Of a stretch of 56,966 nucleotides of DNA, positions 1 through 8,053 are shown one piece after another. Each line of letters opens with the position of its first letter. Positions within the stretch are counted from its first letter, which is position 1. Source of the DNA: Candidatus Rokuibacteriota bacterium (lineage in GTDB: Bacteria > Methylomirabilota > Methylomirabilia > Rokubacteriales > CSP1-6). The translations under genes were made by a program, and so were the position numbers. Location: positions 1 through 56,966 of the forward strand of contig JACPCW010000120.1 in NCBI GenBank assembly GCA_016184365.1, written 5' to 3'. The notes beneath the pieces are model-generated. The model searched no databases. It had not been told where the DNA came from and saw only the letters and a list, made by a program, of their open reading frames with translations.

Positions 1-300
1 CGACATCGCGTCCTTTGCGGCGAGCTGGGGATCCTCTCGCCACTCGACGACCCGTCCGCGGATCTGCGCCATCGAGTAGGGATCGCGCGCGTCGGTGATC
101 GTCAGCGCGACGCGCGGGTCGCGCCGCGTGTTGCGGCCTTTGATCGAGTCGGGCCCGACGCCGGTGATGATGCGTTCACCATCGCGCGCGACCCACACCG
201 TCGCCACGTGCGGCGAGCCGTCGACCATGAGCGTGGCGAGATGCGCGTAGTTCGGACCATCGAGCAGTGTCTTGATTTCCGGCGGCAGCGCGATCGCCAT
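1..300 (-). CDS. PPOX-class (split beta-barrel) flavin/F420-dependent oxidoreductase, C-terminus cut by window edge
   Basis: The minus-strand frame starting at the ATG at 300 reads MAIALPPEIKTLLDGPNYAH and continues open to base 1, giving the first 100 residues. The pattern fits the pyridoxamine 5'-phosphate-oxidase-like split beta-barrel family: a short helix, then a strand like LATLMVDGSPHVATVWV, then a GRNTRRDPRVALTI segment and a GRVVEW strand. These proteins bind FMN or F420 and reduce small substrates; the substrate cannot be told here. It lies 2 bp downstream of the carboxylase gene on the same strand, so the two are probably co-transcribed. The missing C-terminus lies outside the window. 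Confidence 0.8.
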   Translation of the reverse strand, partial: MAIALPPEIKTLLDGPNYAHLATLMVDGSPHVATVWVARDGERIITGVGPDSIKGRNTRRDPRVALTITDARDPYSMAQIRGRVVEWREDPQLAAKDAMS

Positions 301-302
301 GC

Positions 303-1832
303 CTACACCGGATACACGCCGTTGCGGCGCGCCGAGAACTCGTGGACCTTCGATTCCGCGTACGCGAGGCGCTTGATCAGCTCCGCGCGCAGCGCCGAAC
401 CCGGCACGATGTCGTCGACGAGCATCTCGGACGCGAGCTTGTAGATGTCGACGTCGCGCGAATACTCCTCGCGCTTCTGTCGCACGTACTCCGGCCGCTC
501 GCTCTCCGGGAGCTCCATGATCTTGTTGTAGTAGACGGCGTTCACCGCCGGCTCCGGGCCCATGATCGCGATCTGGCCCTGCGGCAGCGACAGCGCGGCG
601 TCCGGCTCGAACGCCGGACCGCACATCGCGTAGAGCCCGGCGCCGTAGCACTTGCGAACGATGACCGAGATCTTCGGCACCGTCGCCTGCGACGTCGCGA
701 AGATCATCTTCGCGCCGTGGCGGATGATGCCCTCGCGCTCGACCTTGCTGCCGACCATGAACCCGGCGACGTCGGCGAGGTACACGAGCGGCACGTTGAA
801 CGCGTTGCAGAGCCAGATGAAGCGCGCGGCCTTGTCGGACGAGTCGACGAACAGCACCCCGCCCTTCACCTTCGGCTGGTTCGCGACGATGCCGACCGCG
901 CGACCGCCGATGCGCCCGAAGCCGGTGATGACCTCCTGCGCGAACAGACGCTTCACGTCGAACCACGAGCCGTCGTCGACGACGCGATGGATGACCTCGT
1001 ACATGTCGAACCACTTCCGCTGGTCGTACGGAACGATGTCGTCGATCGCCCGGCCGGCCTTCGGCTCGGCGGCCGCGACGCTCGCCGGCCGCTCGCGGAA
1101 GCTCTGCGGCATGTAGCTCAAGTAGCGCTTCGCGAGCTCGATCGCTTCTTCATCGGACGCCGCGAGCACGTCGCCGCAGCCGGAGACGGTGCAGTGCATG
1201 CGCGCGCCGCCGAGCTCTTCCTGCGTCGTCTTCTCGCCGATGGCCATCTCGACCATCCGCGGACTGCCGACGTAGAGCGACGCCTTGCCGTCGACCATGA
1301 TCACGACGTCGGTCAGCGCCGGCAGATACGCGGACCCCGCGGGCGAAGGACCGAACAGGATGCAGATCTGCGGCACGACGCCCGAGAGCTGCACCTCGTT
1401 GTAGAAGATCCGGCCGGCGTGGAAGCGCCCGGGAAAGATCTTGATCTGCTCCGAGATCCGTCCGCCGGCGGCGTCGACGAGATACAGCAGCGGAATCTGT
1501 AACCGCGCGGCCTTTTCCTGGATGCGCACGATCTTCTGCACGGTCTTCTCGCCCCACGACCCGGCCTTGACCGTGTAGTCGTTGGCCATGATGCAGACGG
1601 GGCGGCCGCCGACGCGCCCGATCCCCGTGACGACGCCGTCGGCCGGCGTGTCCGCCTCCTCCGAGCGCGCGAAGAGCCATTCCTCCTCGAACTCGGAGCC
1701 GGGATCGAGGAGCAGCTTCAGGCGGTCACGGACGAACAGCTTCCCTTCGGCCCGAAGCTTGTCGCGATACTTGACGTGACCCTGCTCGATGCGCGCGCGT
1801 TCGCGGTGGTACCGCTCTTCGCCTTGGCTCAC
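303..1832 (-). CDS. acyl-CoA carboxylase, carboxyltransferase (beta) subunit
   Basis: A 509-residue carboxyltransferase of the biotin-dependent acyl-CoA carboxylase family (propionyl-, methylcrotonyl- or geranyl-CoA type). It moves carboxylate from carboxybiotin to an acyl-CoA. The two crotonase-like halves are visible: the N-terminal half has TPADGVVTGIGRVGGRPV and LYLVDAAGGRISEQ, and the C-terminal half has GFGRIGGRAVGIVANQP and VPLVYLADVAGFMVG. Length matches the family. No biotin carboxylase or biotin carrier gene is in view, so the substrate and partner are unknown. The start is GTG at 1832. No Shine-Dalgarno is visible; instead CACAAT lies 7 nt upstream, which may be a -10 element of a leaderless transcript. 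Confidence 0.92.
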   Translation of the reverse strand: MSQGEERYHRERARIEQGHVKYRDKLRAEGKLFVRDRLKLLLDPGSEFEEEWLFARSEEADTPADGVVTGIGRVGGRPVCIMANDYTVKAGSWGEKTVQKIVRIQEKAARLQIPLLYLVDAAGGRISEQIKIFPGRFHAGRIFYNEVQLSGVVPQICILFGPSPAGSAYLPALTDVVIMVDGKASLYVGSPRMVEMAIGEKTTQEELGGARMHCTVSGCGDVLAASDEEAIELAKRYLSYMPQSFRERPASVAAAEPKAGRAIDDIVPYDQRKWFDMYEVIHRVVDDGSWFDVKRLFAQEVITGFGRIGGRAVGIVANQPKVKGGVLFVDSSDKAARFIWLCNAFNVPLVYLADVAGFMVGSKVEREGIIRHGAKMIFATSQATVPKISVIVRKCYGAGLYAMCGPAFEPDAALSLPQGQIAIMGPEPAVNAVYYNKIMELPESERPEYVRQKREEYSRDVDIYKLASEMLVDDIVPGSALRAELIKRLAYAESKVHEFSARRNGVYPV

Positions 1833-1868
1833 GGCGCGTATTGTGCCAGAGCGCCGGGCGCGACGCCG

Positions 1869-2918
1869 TTATCGCGGCTTGGGATTCGCGTTCGCCCAGA
1901 GAATGATGATCAGCGCGCCGTCGGCGTGCGGCGGTCCACCGATCACCGCCGGCTGTCCCGATGCGACCTGGATGTTCGCGGTGAGCTCCGTCATGGTGCC
2001 GCGCATCAGCTTCACGCGCATCCGGACCGCTTCGCCGATGACCGTCTCCGGCGTCACCTCGAGCTGTCGGCCGCCCGGCACCGTCCAGCGCTGCGTCGTG
2101 CCGACGGGGACTTCCGCGCGATGCCGCTCGAGCCACGTGTACTCGCGATACCGGAACATGCCTTTCAATCGCGGCAGCACGCGCTGCACCCGCTCTTCCG
2201 TCGGTGGCGGCACCGTCGGCGTCCCGGGCGGCGGCGGCGCATCGCCGGCGAGCACGACACGCGCGCCGAAGCGGACGACCTTCTGTTCTGCGGTGACGAT
2301 CGCCGGCGCGAGCGCGGCGAGCACGATCAGCAGCATGGCGAGCATGGGACCGAGGACGCCGCGGAGCTTCTTCCGCGCGTTGTGCAGTCTCGACATGACC
2401 GTACCCATGGGGATCTCCAGCACCTCGGCGATCTCCTTGTAGGAGAGCCCTTCGAGATCGCTCATCGTAATGATGGTCCGATGGTGCTCGGGCAGCGCGG
2501 CGAGCGCCTGGTCGATGCGCCGGCGCTGCTCGGCGCGCGCCGCCCGCTCCTCGGGCGTGAGATCCGTGTCCGCCATCGTCCGTTCCATCTCTTCTTCACC
2601 CACGCGCTCCGTCCCGAACGCCCGCCCGCGCGCGGCGCGCTGCCGCAGGCGGTCGGACGCGACGTTCATCGTGATCCGGAACAGCCACGTGTAGAACGCC
2701 GACTGTCCGCGGAACTTGCCGAGCGCCTGCCAGGCCCGCACGAAGGCTTCCTGCGCGACGTCCCACGCTTCCTCGCGGTCGCGGACCACGTTGAAGGCGA
2801 GCCGCCAGACGCGCTGGCGGTACTTCTCGACGAGCGCCTCGAACGCCGCGAGGTCGCCGCGCTGGCTCTGCTCGACGAGGGCCTGGTCGTCGCGTTCCAA
2901 GGGGTCGTCGCAGGTCAC
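1869..2918 (-). CDS. ECF-type sigma-70 factor fused to a transmembrane segment and a C-terminal domain of unknown function
   Basis: Residues ~14-95 are sigma region 2 (EEAWDVAQEAFVRAW, then FYTWLFRITMNVASDRLR). Residues ~139-192 are region 4 with its helix-turn-helix (LSYKEIAEVLEIPMGTVMSR). A normal ECF sigma would end near residue 195. Here the frame continues through a hydrophobic stretch (MLAMLLIVLAALAPAIVTA, ~193-211), a proline-rich linker and ~120 more residues rich in beta-type sequence, ending WANANPKPR. No stop codon separates the parts. Either it is a membrane-tethered sigma whose tail senses the cell envelope, or two adjacent genes have lost their boundary. No separate anti-sigma gene is adjacent. 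The start is GTG at 2918. Confidence 0.85.
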   Translation of the reverse strand: MTCDDPLERDDQALVEQSQRGDLAAFEALVEKYRQRVWRLAFNVVRDREEAWDVAQEAFVRAWQALGKFRGQSAFYTWLFRITMNVASDRLRQRAARGRAFGTERVGEEEMERTMADTDLTPEERAARAEQRRRIDQALAALPEHHRTIITMSDLEGLSYKEIAEVLEIPMGTVMSRLHNARKKLRGVLGPMLAMLLIVLAALAPAIVTAEQKVVRFGARVVLAGDAPPPPGTPTVPPPTEERVQRVLPRLKGMFRYREYTWLERHRAEVPVGTTQRWTVPGGRQLEVTPETVIGEAVRMRVKLMRGTMTELTANIQVASGQPAVIGGPPHADGALIIILWANANPKPR

Positions 2919-2962
2919 CCCGGCCGTCTCATCGGGTTAGACGGCGGAGTGACGCCTGGGAT

Positions 2963-3442
2963 TCAGCGACGCGCGGGCCGCCCCGCCGCGCGCGGGCGTC
3001 GCCCGCGGACGAGGGCGACGAGCGCGTCGAGACCGAGGAGATAGCTCTGGGGGCCGAAGCCGGCGATCTGGCCGCGCGCGACGGCGGCGATGACGGAATG
3101 ACGCCGGAATTCCTCGCGGCCGTGGATGTTGGAGAGATGCACTTCGACCACCGGAATGTCGATGGCGGCGATGACGTCGCGCAGCGCGAGCGACGAGTGC
3201 GTGAACGCGCCGGGATTGATCACGACGCCGGAGAACCGCTCCCGCGCCGCGGCCTGCAGCCAGTCGACGAGCTGGCCTTCCCAGTTCGACTGCCGGCACT
3301 CGACGTCGATCCGGAGCCCGCGCGCATGCCCGCGAATCATCCGGTCGACCTCGGGCAGCGTCGTGCGGCCGTAAATGCCCGGCTCGCGCGTGCCGAGCAG
3401 ATTCAGGTTCGGGCCGTGGAGCACGAGGACGCGGTCGGGCAT
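2963..3442 (-). CDS. aroQ: type II 3-dehydroquinate dehydratase
   Basis: A 159-residue AroQ, which dehydrates 3-dehydroquinate to 3-dehydroshikimate in the shikimate pathway. The N-terminal signature VLVLHGPNLNLLGTREPGIY includes the catalytic-loop Arg and Tyr. The body has NPGAFTHSSLALRDVI and VEVHLSNIHGREEFR with the expected His, Asn and Arg. The start chosen is the ATG at 3442, where MPDRVLVLHG begins; the frame is open further upstream but that part is not family-like. It begins 1 nt after the stop of the upstream ZIP gene (TGACATG), so the two are translationally linked. The last ~15 residues are Arg/Ala-rich and not conserved. Confidence 0.95.
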   Translation of the reverse strand: MPDRVLVLHGPNLNLLGTREPGIYGRTTLPEVDRMIRGHARGLRIDVECRQSNWEGQLVDWLQAAARERFSGVVINPGAFTHSSLALRDVIAAIDIPVVEVHLSNIHGREEFRRHSVIAAVARGQIAGFGPQSYLLGLDALVALVRGRRPRAAGRPARR

Positions 3443-3443
3443 G

Positions 3444-4184
3444 TCAGTGAAGGTCGTGCAGCAGCCAGTCGATGAACCAGAAGACGACGACGCCGCCGAA
3501 GACCGTCCAGGCGAGCGCCGGTCCGCCCTCACGGTTCACCTCGGGGATCAGGTCCGACGCCGCGACGTAGATCGTGACCCCCGCCGAGATCGCCAGCGCG
3601 TAGCCGACGTGCTGCTCCGCGATGAGCGTCGTCCCGACGGCGCCGATGACCGTGAACAGCCCGAGCAGCGCGCCGGCGCCGAGCGCGGTGCCGCGCGAAT
3701 AGCCGCTCGCGAGCATGATCGAACCGACCGTGAATCCTTCCGGAATCTTGTGGAGGAACACGGCGATGAACAGGAGCACGCCGAGGCGCGGATCGACCAT
3801 GAACCCGGCGGCGATGGCGACGCCGTCGAACACGGTGTGAACGCTCAGGCCCAGCAGCGCGAGCAGGCCGACGGACGGCCGCAGCAGCGCGTCGGCATGC
3901 ACTTCCTCGCCGAAGTGGAAGTGCGGCGCCACGGTGTGCTCGAAGAGATGCACGCCGAAGTACCCGATGAGCACGTAGAGGAACGGGTTCGGCACGTTCG
4001 TCATCTCGGGAAGCATGCGGACGAACGCCGCGGCGAGCATGAAGCCGGCGCCGAGCGCGACGCAGAACCGCAGCGGAGCTCGACCCCGTTTGTGCGCTGC
4101 GGTGACGATGAACGCGCCGGCGAGATCGGCGGCCGCCGCGACGGCGGCGAGAGCGAGGTGTGCTACCATGGCCGGACGGAGCAT
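3444..4184 (-). CDS. ZIP-family divalent metal transporter
   Basis: A 246-residue inner-membrane protein with about eight hydrophobic segments. The two metal-binding helices carry the diagnostic ZIP motifs HTVFDGVAIAAG and HKIPEGFTVGS, which bind zinc or iron in transit. A His-rich loop (HTVAPHFHFGEEVHAD) lies between helices 3 and 4, as is usual. The first ATG is at 4184; a second in-frame ATG at 4169 has TATGCT 10 nt upstream and may be the true, possibly leaderless, start. It is divergent from gspE, whose ATG is only 3 bp away from 4184, so each promoter must lie in the neighbour's coding region or in the ~18 bp between 4169 and 4188. Confidence 0.9.
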   Translation of the reverse strand: MLRPAMVAHLALAAVAAAADLAGAFIVTAAHKRGRAPLRFCVALGAGFMLAAAFVRMLPEMTNVPNPFLYVLIGYFGVHLFEHTVAPHFHFGEEVHADALLRPSVGLLALLGLSVHTVFDGVAIAAGFMVDPRLGVLLFIAVFLHKIPEGFTVGSIMLASGYSRGTALGAGALLGLFTVIGAVGTTLIAEQHVGYALAISAGVTIYVAASDLIPEVNREGGPALAWTVFGGVVVFWFIDWLLHDLH

Positions 4185-4187
4185 ACC

Positions 4188-5882
4188 ATGCCGATCGCCG
4201 TATCTACGCGCCTGCTCGGCGAAATTCTCCTCGACGACGGCCTCGTGACCCCCGACGTGATCGCTCTCGCACTCGGTCGCGCGCAGACCACCGGCGAGCG
4301 TCTCGGCGAGGCCCTCGTGGCCCTCGGCGCGGTGACACCGGACGACGTGCTGCGTGCGCTCGCGCGACAGCAGAGCCTCCCGTTCATGGGTCGCGACGAG
4401 CTGCCGGCGCCGCTGCCGATCCTGAAAAACGTGTCACCCAAATACCTCCGCCAGTACGTCGTCTGCCCGGTCAGCGTCGACGGCGGCGTGCTCACGGTCG
4501 CGACGTCCGATCCCACGAATCCGCTGATCGCCGACGACCTGCGGCAGTCGACCGGCCTCACGGTGAAAATCGTCGTCACGCCCGGCGAAGCGATCCTCGA
4601 GGCGATCGACCGCACGTACGACGGCGCGTCGACGGCGCTCGCGCGCATCGTCGAAGGCATGGAGGACGACGCGCGCGTCGACGGCGACGAGGACGTGAAC
4701 CACCTGCGCGACCTGGCGTTCGAAGCCCCGGTGGTCCGGCTCGTCAACCTCCTGGTCGAGAACGCGATCGCCGCCGAAGCGTCCGACATCCACATCGAGC
4801 CGTTCGAGGACACGCTGCGCATCCGGTATCGCATCGACGGCATCCTCTACGACCAGGAAGCGCCGCCGCGGCGCCTGCAGGCGGCCGTGACGTCGCGCAT
4901 CAAGATCATGGCCGAGATGAACATCGCCGAGCGGCGCCTGCCGCAGGACGGGCGCATCCGCGTGACGCTGCACGGCCGCCGCATCGACATCCGCGTGTCG
5001 ACCGTGCCCACCGTGCACGGCGAGTCGATCGTCATGCGGCTGCTGGATCGGTCGAGCGTGTTCCTCCCGCTCGAAAAGCTCGGCTTCGCCCCCGACACGC
5101 GGCGCCGCTTCGAGACGTTGATCAAGCGCCCGCACGGGATCTTCCTCGTCACCGGTCCCACGGGCTCCGGCAAGACGACGACGCTCTACGCCGCGCTCGA
5201 CAAGATCAACTCCTCCGATCGCAAGATCCTCACCGTCGAGGATCCCGTCGAGTACCAGCTGAAGGGCGTGAACCAGATTCCCGTGAAGCCGAAGATCGGC
5301 CTCACGTTCGCGAACGGCCTGCGCCACATCGTCCGCCAGGATCCCGACGTCATCCTCGTCGGCGAGGTCCGCGACCTCGAGACGGCGGAGATCTCCATCC
5401 AGGCCGCGCTCACCGGCCACCTCGTGTTCTCGACGCTTCACACGAACGACGCGCCCGCCGCGATCACGCGACTGCAAGACATGGGCGTCGAGCCGTACCT
5501 CGTGTCGTCGGTCCTCGAAGGCGTGCTCGCCCAGCGCCTCGTCCGCCGCATCTGCGCCGTGTGCCGCGCGCCCGAGACGCCGTCCGCCGCGGACATTCAG
5601 GCGCTCGGTGTGCACCTCGACCCCGGCGTGACGCTCTACCGCGGCAAAGGCTGCGACGAGTGCCGCGGCACCGGGTACCGCGGACGCTTCGGCATCTACG
5701 AGCTCTTCGAGATCACCGAAGACGTGCGCAGCCTGATCCTCCGCCGCGCGTCGAGCCCGGAGATCCGCCGGCACGCCATCAACGCCGGCATGGTCACGCT
5801 CCGCGACGACGGCTGGCGCAAGGCGTGCGACGGCGTCACCACCGTCGAGGAAATTCTCCGCGTGACGCAGGAGGACGCGTGA
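4188..5882 (+). CDS. gspE: type II secretion ATPase GspE
   Basis: A 564-residue secretion ATPase that powers pseudopilus assembly from the cytoplasmic face. The N-terminal domain begins with the usual LGEILLDDGLVTPDVI. The core has Walker A GPTGSGKTTTLYAALDKI, an Asp box (LTVEDPVEYQ), Walker B (RQDPDVILVGEVRDLETAE) and the His box (TLHTNDAPAAITRL). The CM zinc-binding domain has CAVC and CDEC pairs near the C-terminus. The start is the ATG at 4188 with GGAG about 8 nt upstream; the frame is open far upstream but without family-like sequence. It is the first gene of an eleven-gene T2SS operon and its stop overlaps the ribosome site of gspF. Confidence 0.97.
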   Translation: MPIAVSTRLLGEILLDDGLVTPDVIALALGRAQTTGERLGEALVALGAVTPDDVLRALARQQSLPFMGRDELPAPLPILKNVSPKYLRQYVVCPVSVDGGVLTVATSDPTNPLIADDLRQSTGLTVKIVVTPGEAILEAIDRTYDGASTALARIVEGMEDDARVDGDEDVNHLRDLAFEAPVVRLVNLLVENAIAAEASDIHIEPFEDTLRIRYRIDGILYDQEAPPRRLQAAVTSRIKIMAEMNIAERRLPQDGRIRVTLHGRRIDIRVSTVPTVHGESIVMRLLDRSSVFLPLEKLGFAPDTRRRFETLIKRPHGIFLVTGPTGSGKTTTLYAALDKINSSDRKILTVEDPVEYQLKGVNQIPVKPKIGLTFANGLRHIVRQDPDVILVGEVRDLETAEISIQAALTGHLVFSTLHTNDAPAAITRLQDMGVEPYLVSSVLEGVLAQRLVRRICAVCRAPETPSAADIQALGVHLDPGVTLYRGKGCDECRGTGYRGRFGIYELFEITEDVRSLILRRASSPEIRRHAINAGMVTLRDDGWRKACDGVTTVEEILRVTQEDA

Positions 5883-5890
5883 GGAAGGGG
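5881..5890 (+). promoter_or_regulatory. strong Shine-Dalgarno for gspF, pointing to a CTG start
   Basis: GAGGAAGGGG overlaps the gspE stop and lies 5 nt before the CTG at 5896. No ATG, GTG or TTG in the gspF frame is placed to use it. It is the main evidence that gspF starts at CTG. Confidence 0.55.
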
Positions 5891-5895
5891 CACGC

Positions 5896-7110
5896 CTGAG
5901 CCCGGTCTTCCTCTATCGCGCCGCGGACCGGCGCGGGCAGACGATCGACGGCGTGATGGAAGCGCCCGACGCGCGCGCCGTGGTCGAGCGGCTCCACAAG
6001 GAGGCGTACTACCCGATCCGCGTCGCGCCGCACGTCGAGCGGCGCGGGTGGCTGACGCTCGGCGGATCGGGCCGCGTGCGGCAGCGCGATCTGCTCGCCT
6101 TCAGCCAGCAGCTCGCGACGCTCTTCGAAGCGGGGCTGCCGCTGGACCGCGCGCTCTCGATTCTCGAAGAGCTGGCGCCGAACCCGCGCGTGAAGGCCAT
6201 CGTCGCCGACCTGCTGCGCAGCGTGCGCGGCGGCGCGGCGCTGTCCGACGCCCTCGCCAAGCACCATCCGCGGCCGTTCTCGCGGCTCTACATCAACATG
6301 GTGCGCGCGGGCGAAAAGGGCGGCGTGCTCGACGTCACGCTGCGGCGGCTCGCCGAGTTCCTGGAGTCGCGCGCGCAGTTCCGCGAGGCGATCTGGACCG
6401 CCCTCGCCTATCCGCTCGTCATCACGACGGTCGGCGCCGGCGCGATCGTCTTCCTCATGACGTTCGTCATCCCGCGCTTCTCGGAAATCTTCGCCGATCT
6501 CGGTCAGGCGATCCCGCTGCCGACGCAAATTCTATTGACCGTGTCGGGCGTCATGCAGAGCTACTGGTGGGCCGGCATCGCCGCCGCGCTGGCCGGCGTG
6601 CTCGCCTGGCGGATCTGGACGGGCACGCCGGAAGGTCGGCTCCAGTGGGATCAGACCGTGCTGTCGCTGCCGATCGTCGGCCAGCTCACGCTCAAGGTGG
6701 AAACCGCCCGCTTCACGCGCACGCTCGGCACGATGCTGAAGAGCGGCGTGCCGGTGCTCGGCGCGATGGCCGTCGTCGGCGAGATGATGACCAACGAGAT
6801 CGTCGGCCGCTGGGTCGCCCGCATCTCGGATGCGGTCAAGCGCGGCGGGACCATCGCCGCGGCGCTCTCGGAACATGCGCGCTTCCCCGCCCTGGCCGTC
6901 CACATGGTGCGCGTCGGGGAGGAGACGGGTCGGCTCGAGGAGATGCTCCTGAAAGTCGCCGACACGTTCGAGTCCGACACGCGAACGGATCTCAAGCGGG
7001 TGATCGGCCTCCTCGAGCCTGCGATCATCCTCGTCATGGGAGTGCTCGTGGCGTTCATCGTCGTCGCCATGCTGCTGGCGATCTTCTCGATCAACGAGCT
7101 GCCGCTGTGA
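5896..7110 (+). CDS. gspF: type II secretion inner-membrane platform protein GspF
   Basis: A polytopic inner-membrane platform protein that couples GspE to the pseudopilus. From CTG at 5896 it gives 404 residues, the usual GspF length, with the typical N-terminus SPVFLYRAADRRGQTIDGVM. Both GspF domains are present: the first has FSQQLATLFEAGLPLDRAL and the second FTRTLGTMLKSGVPVLGAM. Three long hydrophobic segments lie near residues ~170-195, ~225-240 and ~375-400. The only ordinary start in frame, GTG at 5953, would remove 19 conserved residues. The frame upstream is blocked by the gspE context, so a non-standard CTG start is the best reading. Confidence 0.93.
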   Translation: MSPVFLYRAADRRGQTIDGVMEAPDARAVVERLHKEAYYPIRVAPHVERRGWLTLGGSGRVRQRDLLAFSQQLATLFEAGLPLDRALSILEELAPNPRVKAIVADLLRSVRGGAALSDALAKHHPRPFSRLYINMVRAGEKGGVLDVTLRRLAEFLESRAQFREAIWTALAYPLVITTVGAGAIVFLMTFVIPRFSEIFADLGQAIPLPTQILLTVSGVMQSYWWAGIAAALAGVLAWRIWTGTPEGRLQWDQTVLSLPIVGQLTLKVETARFTRTLGTMLKSGVPVLGAMAVVGEMMTNEIVGRWVARISDAVKRGGTIAAALSEHARFPALAVHMVRVGEETGRLEEMLLKVADTFESDTRTDLKRVIGLLEPAIILVMGVLVAFIVVAMLLAIFSINELPL

Positions 7111-7118
7111 GATTGATC

Positions 7119-7628
7119 ATGATGGGGGCCCCGACATGGCCCCCAAGCCCCCAGCGCTCGCAACCGGCCCGGCGGAGCCGTGCCGGTGCTCGACATCGGG
7201 CCCTGGCCAACCAACGCGGCTTCACGCTGGTCGAGCTGCTCGTCGTGATCATCGTCCTCGGCCTGCTCGTGGGTCTCGTCGGTCCCCGGCTCTTCGGCCG
7301 CGTCGGGCAGTCGAAGACCGCGACGGCGCGCGCGCAGGTCGAGCTCTTCGGCGCCGCCCTCGACCAGTACCGCCTCGACGTCGGCGCGTATCCCGCGACG
7401 AGCGACGGGCTCGACGCCCTCGTGCGGAACCCGAACAAGCCGAAGTGGAACGGCCCGTATCTGAAGAAGAGCGTGCCGAAGGATCCGTGGGGCAACCCGT
7501 ACAAGTACCGCTGCTGCCCCGGACAGCACGGCGATTACGACCTCTGGTCCGACGGCGGCGACGGCGCGCCCGGCGGCGACGGTGAAAACGCCGACGTGAC
7601 GTCATGGGACGCGGAGCAGGCGAGCTAG
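7119..7628 (+). CDS. gspG: major pseudopilin GspG with an unusual 34-residue leader
   Basis: The major T2SS pseudopilin. The type IV prepilin site is NQRG^FTLVELLVVII, with the +5 Glu. The body has the GspG signature (DQYRLDVGAYPATSDGLDAL, then PKDPWGNPYKY) and the Asp/Gly-rich calcium-binding C-terminus. Usual GspG leaders are about 6-10 residues. Here the in-frame ATGs are at 7119 and 7122, giving a 34-residue basic leader encoded mostly by a copy of palindromic repeat R1 (7124-7192). The only alternative start is a CTG at 7203 with no ribosome site. The prepilin peptidase is not in this window. Confidence 0.9.
   Translation: MMGAPTWPPSPQRSQPARRSRAGARHRALANQRGFTLVELLVVIIVLGLLVGLVGPRLFGRVGQSKTATARAQVELFGAALDQYRLDVGAYPATSDGLDALVRNPNKPKWNGPYLKKSVPKDPWGNPYKYRCCPGQHGDYDLWSDGGDGAPGGDGENADVTSWDAEQAS
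7124..7192 (+). repeat. palindromic repeat R1, copy A, inside the gspG leader
   Basis: The unit begins with the hairpin GGGGGCC(CCGACAT)GGCCCCC, then AGCGCTCG, then a second GC hairpin ending in GGTGCTCG. It matches the copies at 9215, 17574, 31219, 50762 and 51946. Here it is translated as part of the GspG leader. Confidence 0.8.
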
Positions 7629-8053
7629 GCGAGCGCGGCTTCACCCTTCTCGAGCTCGTCGTCGTCCTCTTCGTCATCGCGCTCGCGGCGGGCCTCGCCG
7701 CGCCCACCATGACGCGGAGCCTGGACAGCCTCAAGGTCCGCGGAGAGATCGCCGGCTTCTCCGCGGTCCTCCGACACGCGCGCGAGCAGGCGATCACGAC
7801 GCGCCGCACGCATCGGGTCGTCGTCGATCCGACGGAGCACCAGGTGCGCGTCTTCGCCGGCGAGGAGCTGCGCCGCACGCGTGCGATTCCCGAGCGCTGG
7901 ACGATCCAGGCCGCCGGCACCACGGGCCTCGCCGTCCGCTTCGAGCCGCACGGCGCGTCGACCGGCGGCGAGTACCGCATCGCCGTCAACGACGTCTCGT
8001 GGCGTGTGACGATCGATCCGATGACCGGGCGCGTCCGGAGCGCGCGCGAATGA
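7604..8053 (+). CDS. gspH: minor pseudopilin GspH
   Basis: A 149-residue minor pseudopilin. It has a short leader ending GERG^FTLLELVVVLFV with the conserved +5 Glu, one hydrophobic N-terminal helix and a small globular domain. It matches GspH in position and in motifs such as SLDSLKVRGEIAGFSAVLRHAREQA, with the basic segment (residue count ~50-65) that in this family precedes the beta domain. The start overlaps the end of gspG by 25 bp, and its stop overlaps the gspI start in ATGA at 8050. Other prepilin-like names (FimT-type) are possible, but context favours GspH. Confidence 0.88.
   Translation: MGRGAGELGERGFTLLELVVVLFVIALAAGLAAPTMTRSLDSLKVRGEIAGFSAVLRHAREQAITTRRTHRVVVDPTEHQVRVFAGEELRRTRAIPERWTIQAAGTTGLAVRFEPHGASTGGEYRIAVNDVSWRVTIDPMTGRVRSARE

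Noticed and set aside
3375..4187. Long open frame upstream of gspE on the plus strand
   Set aside because: It is Arg/Asp/Glu-rich shadow sequence opposite aroQ and the ZIP gene; the T2SS ATPase similarity starts only at 4188.
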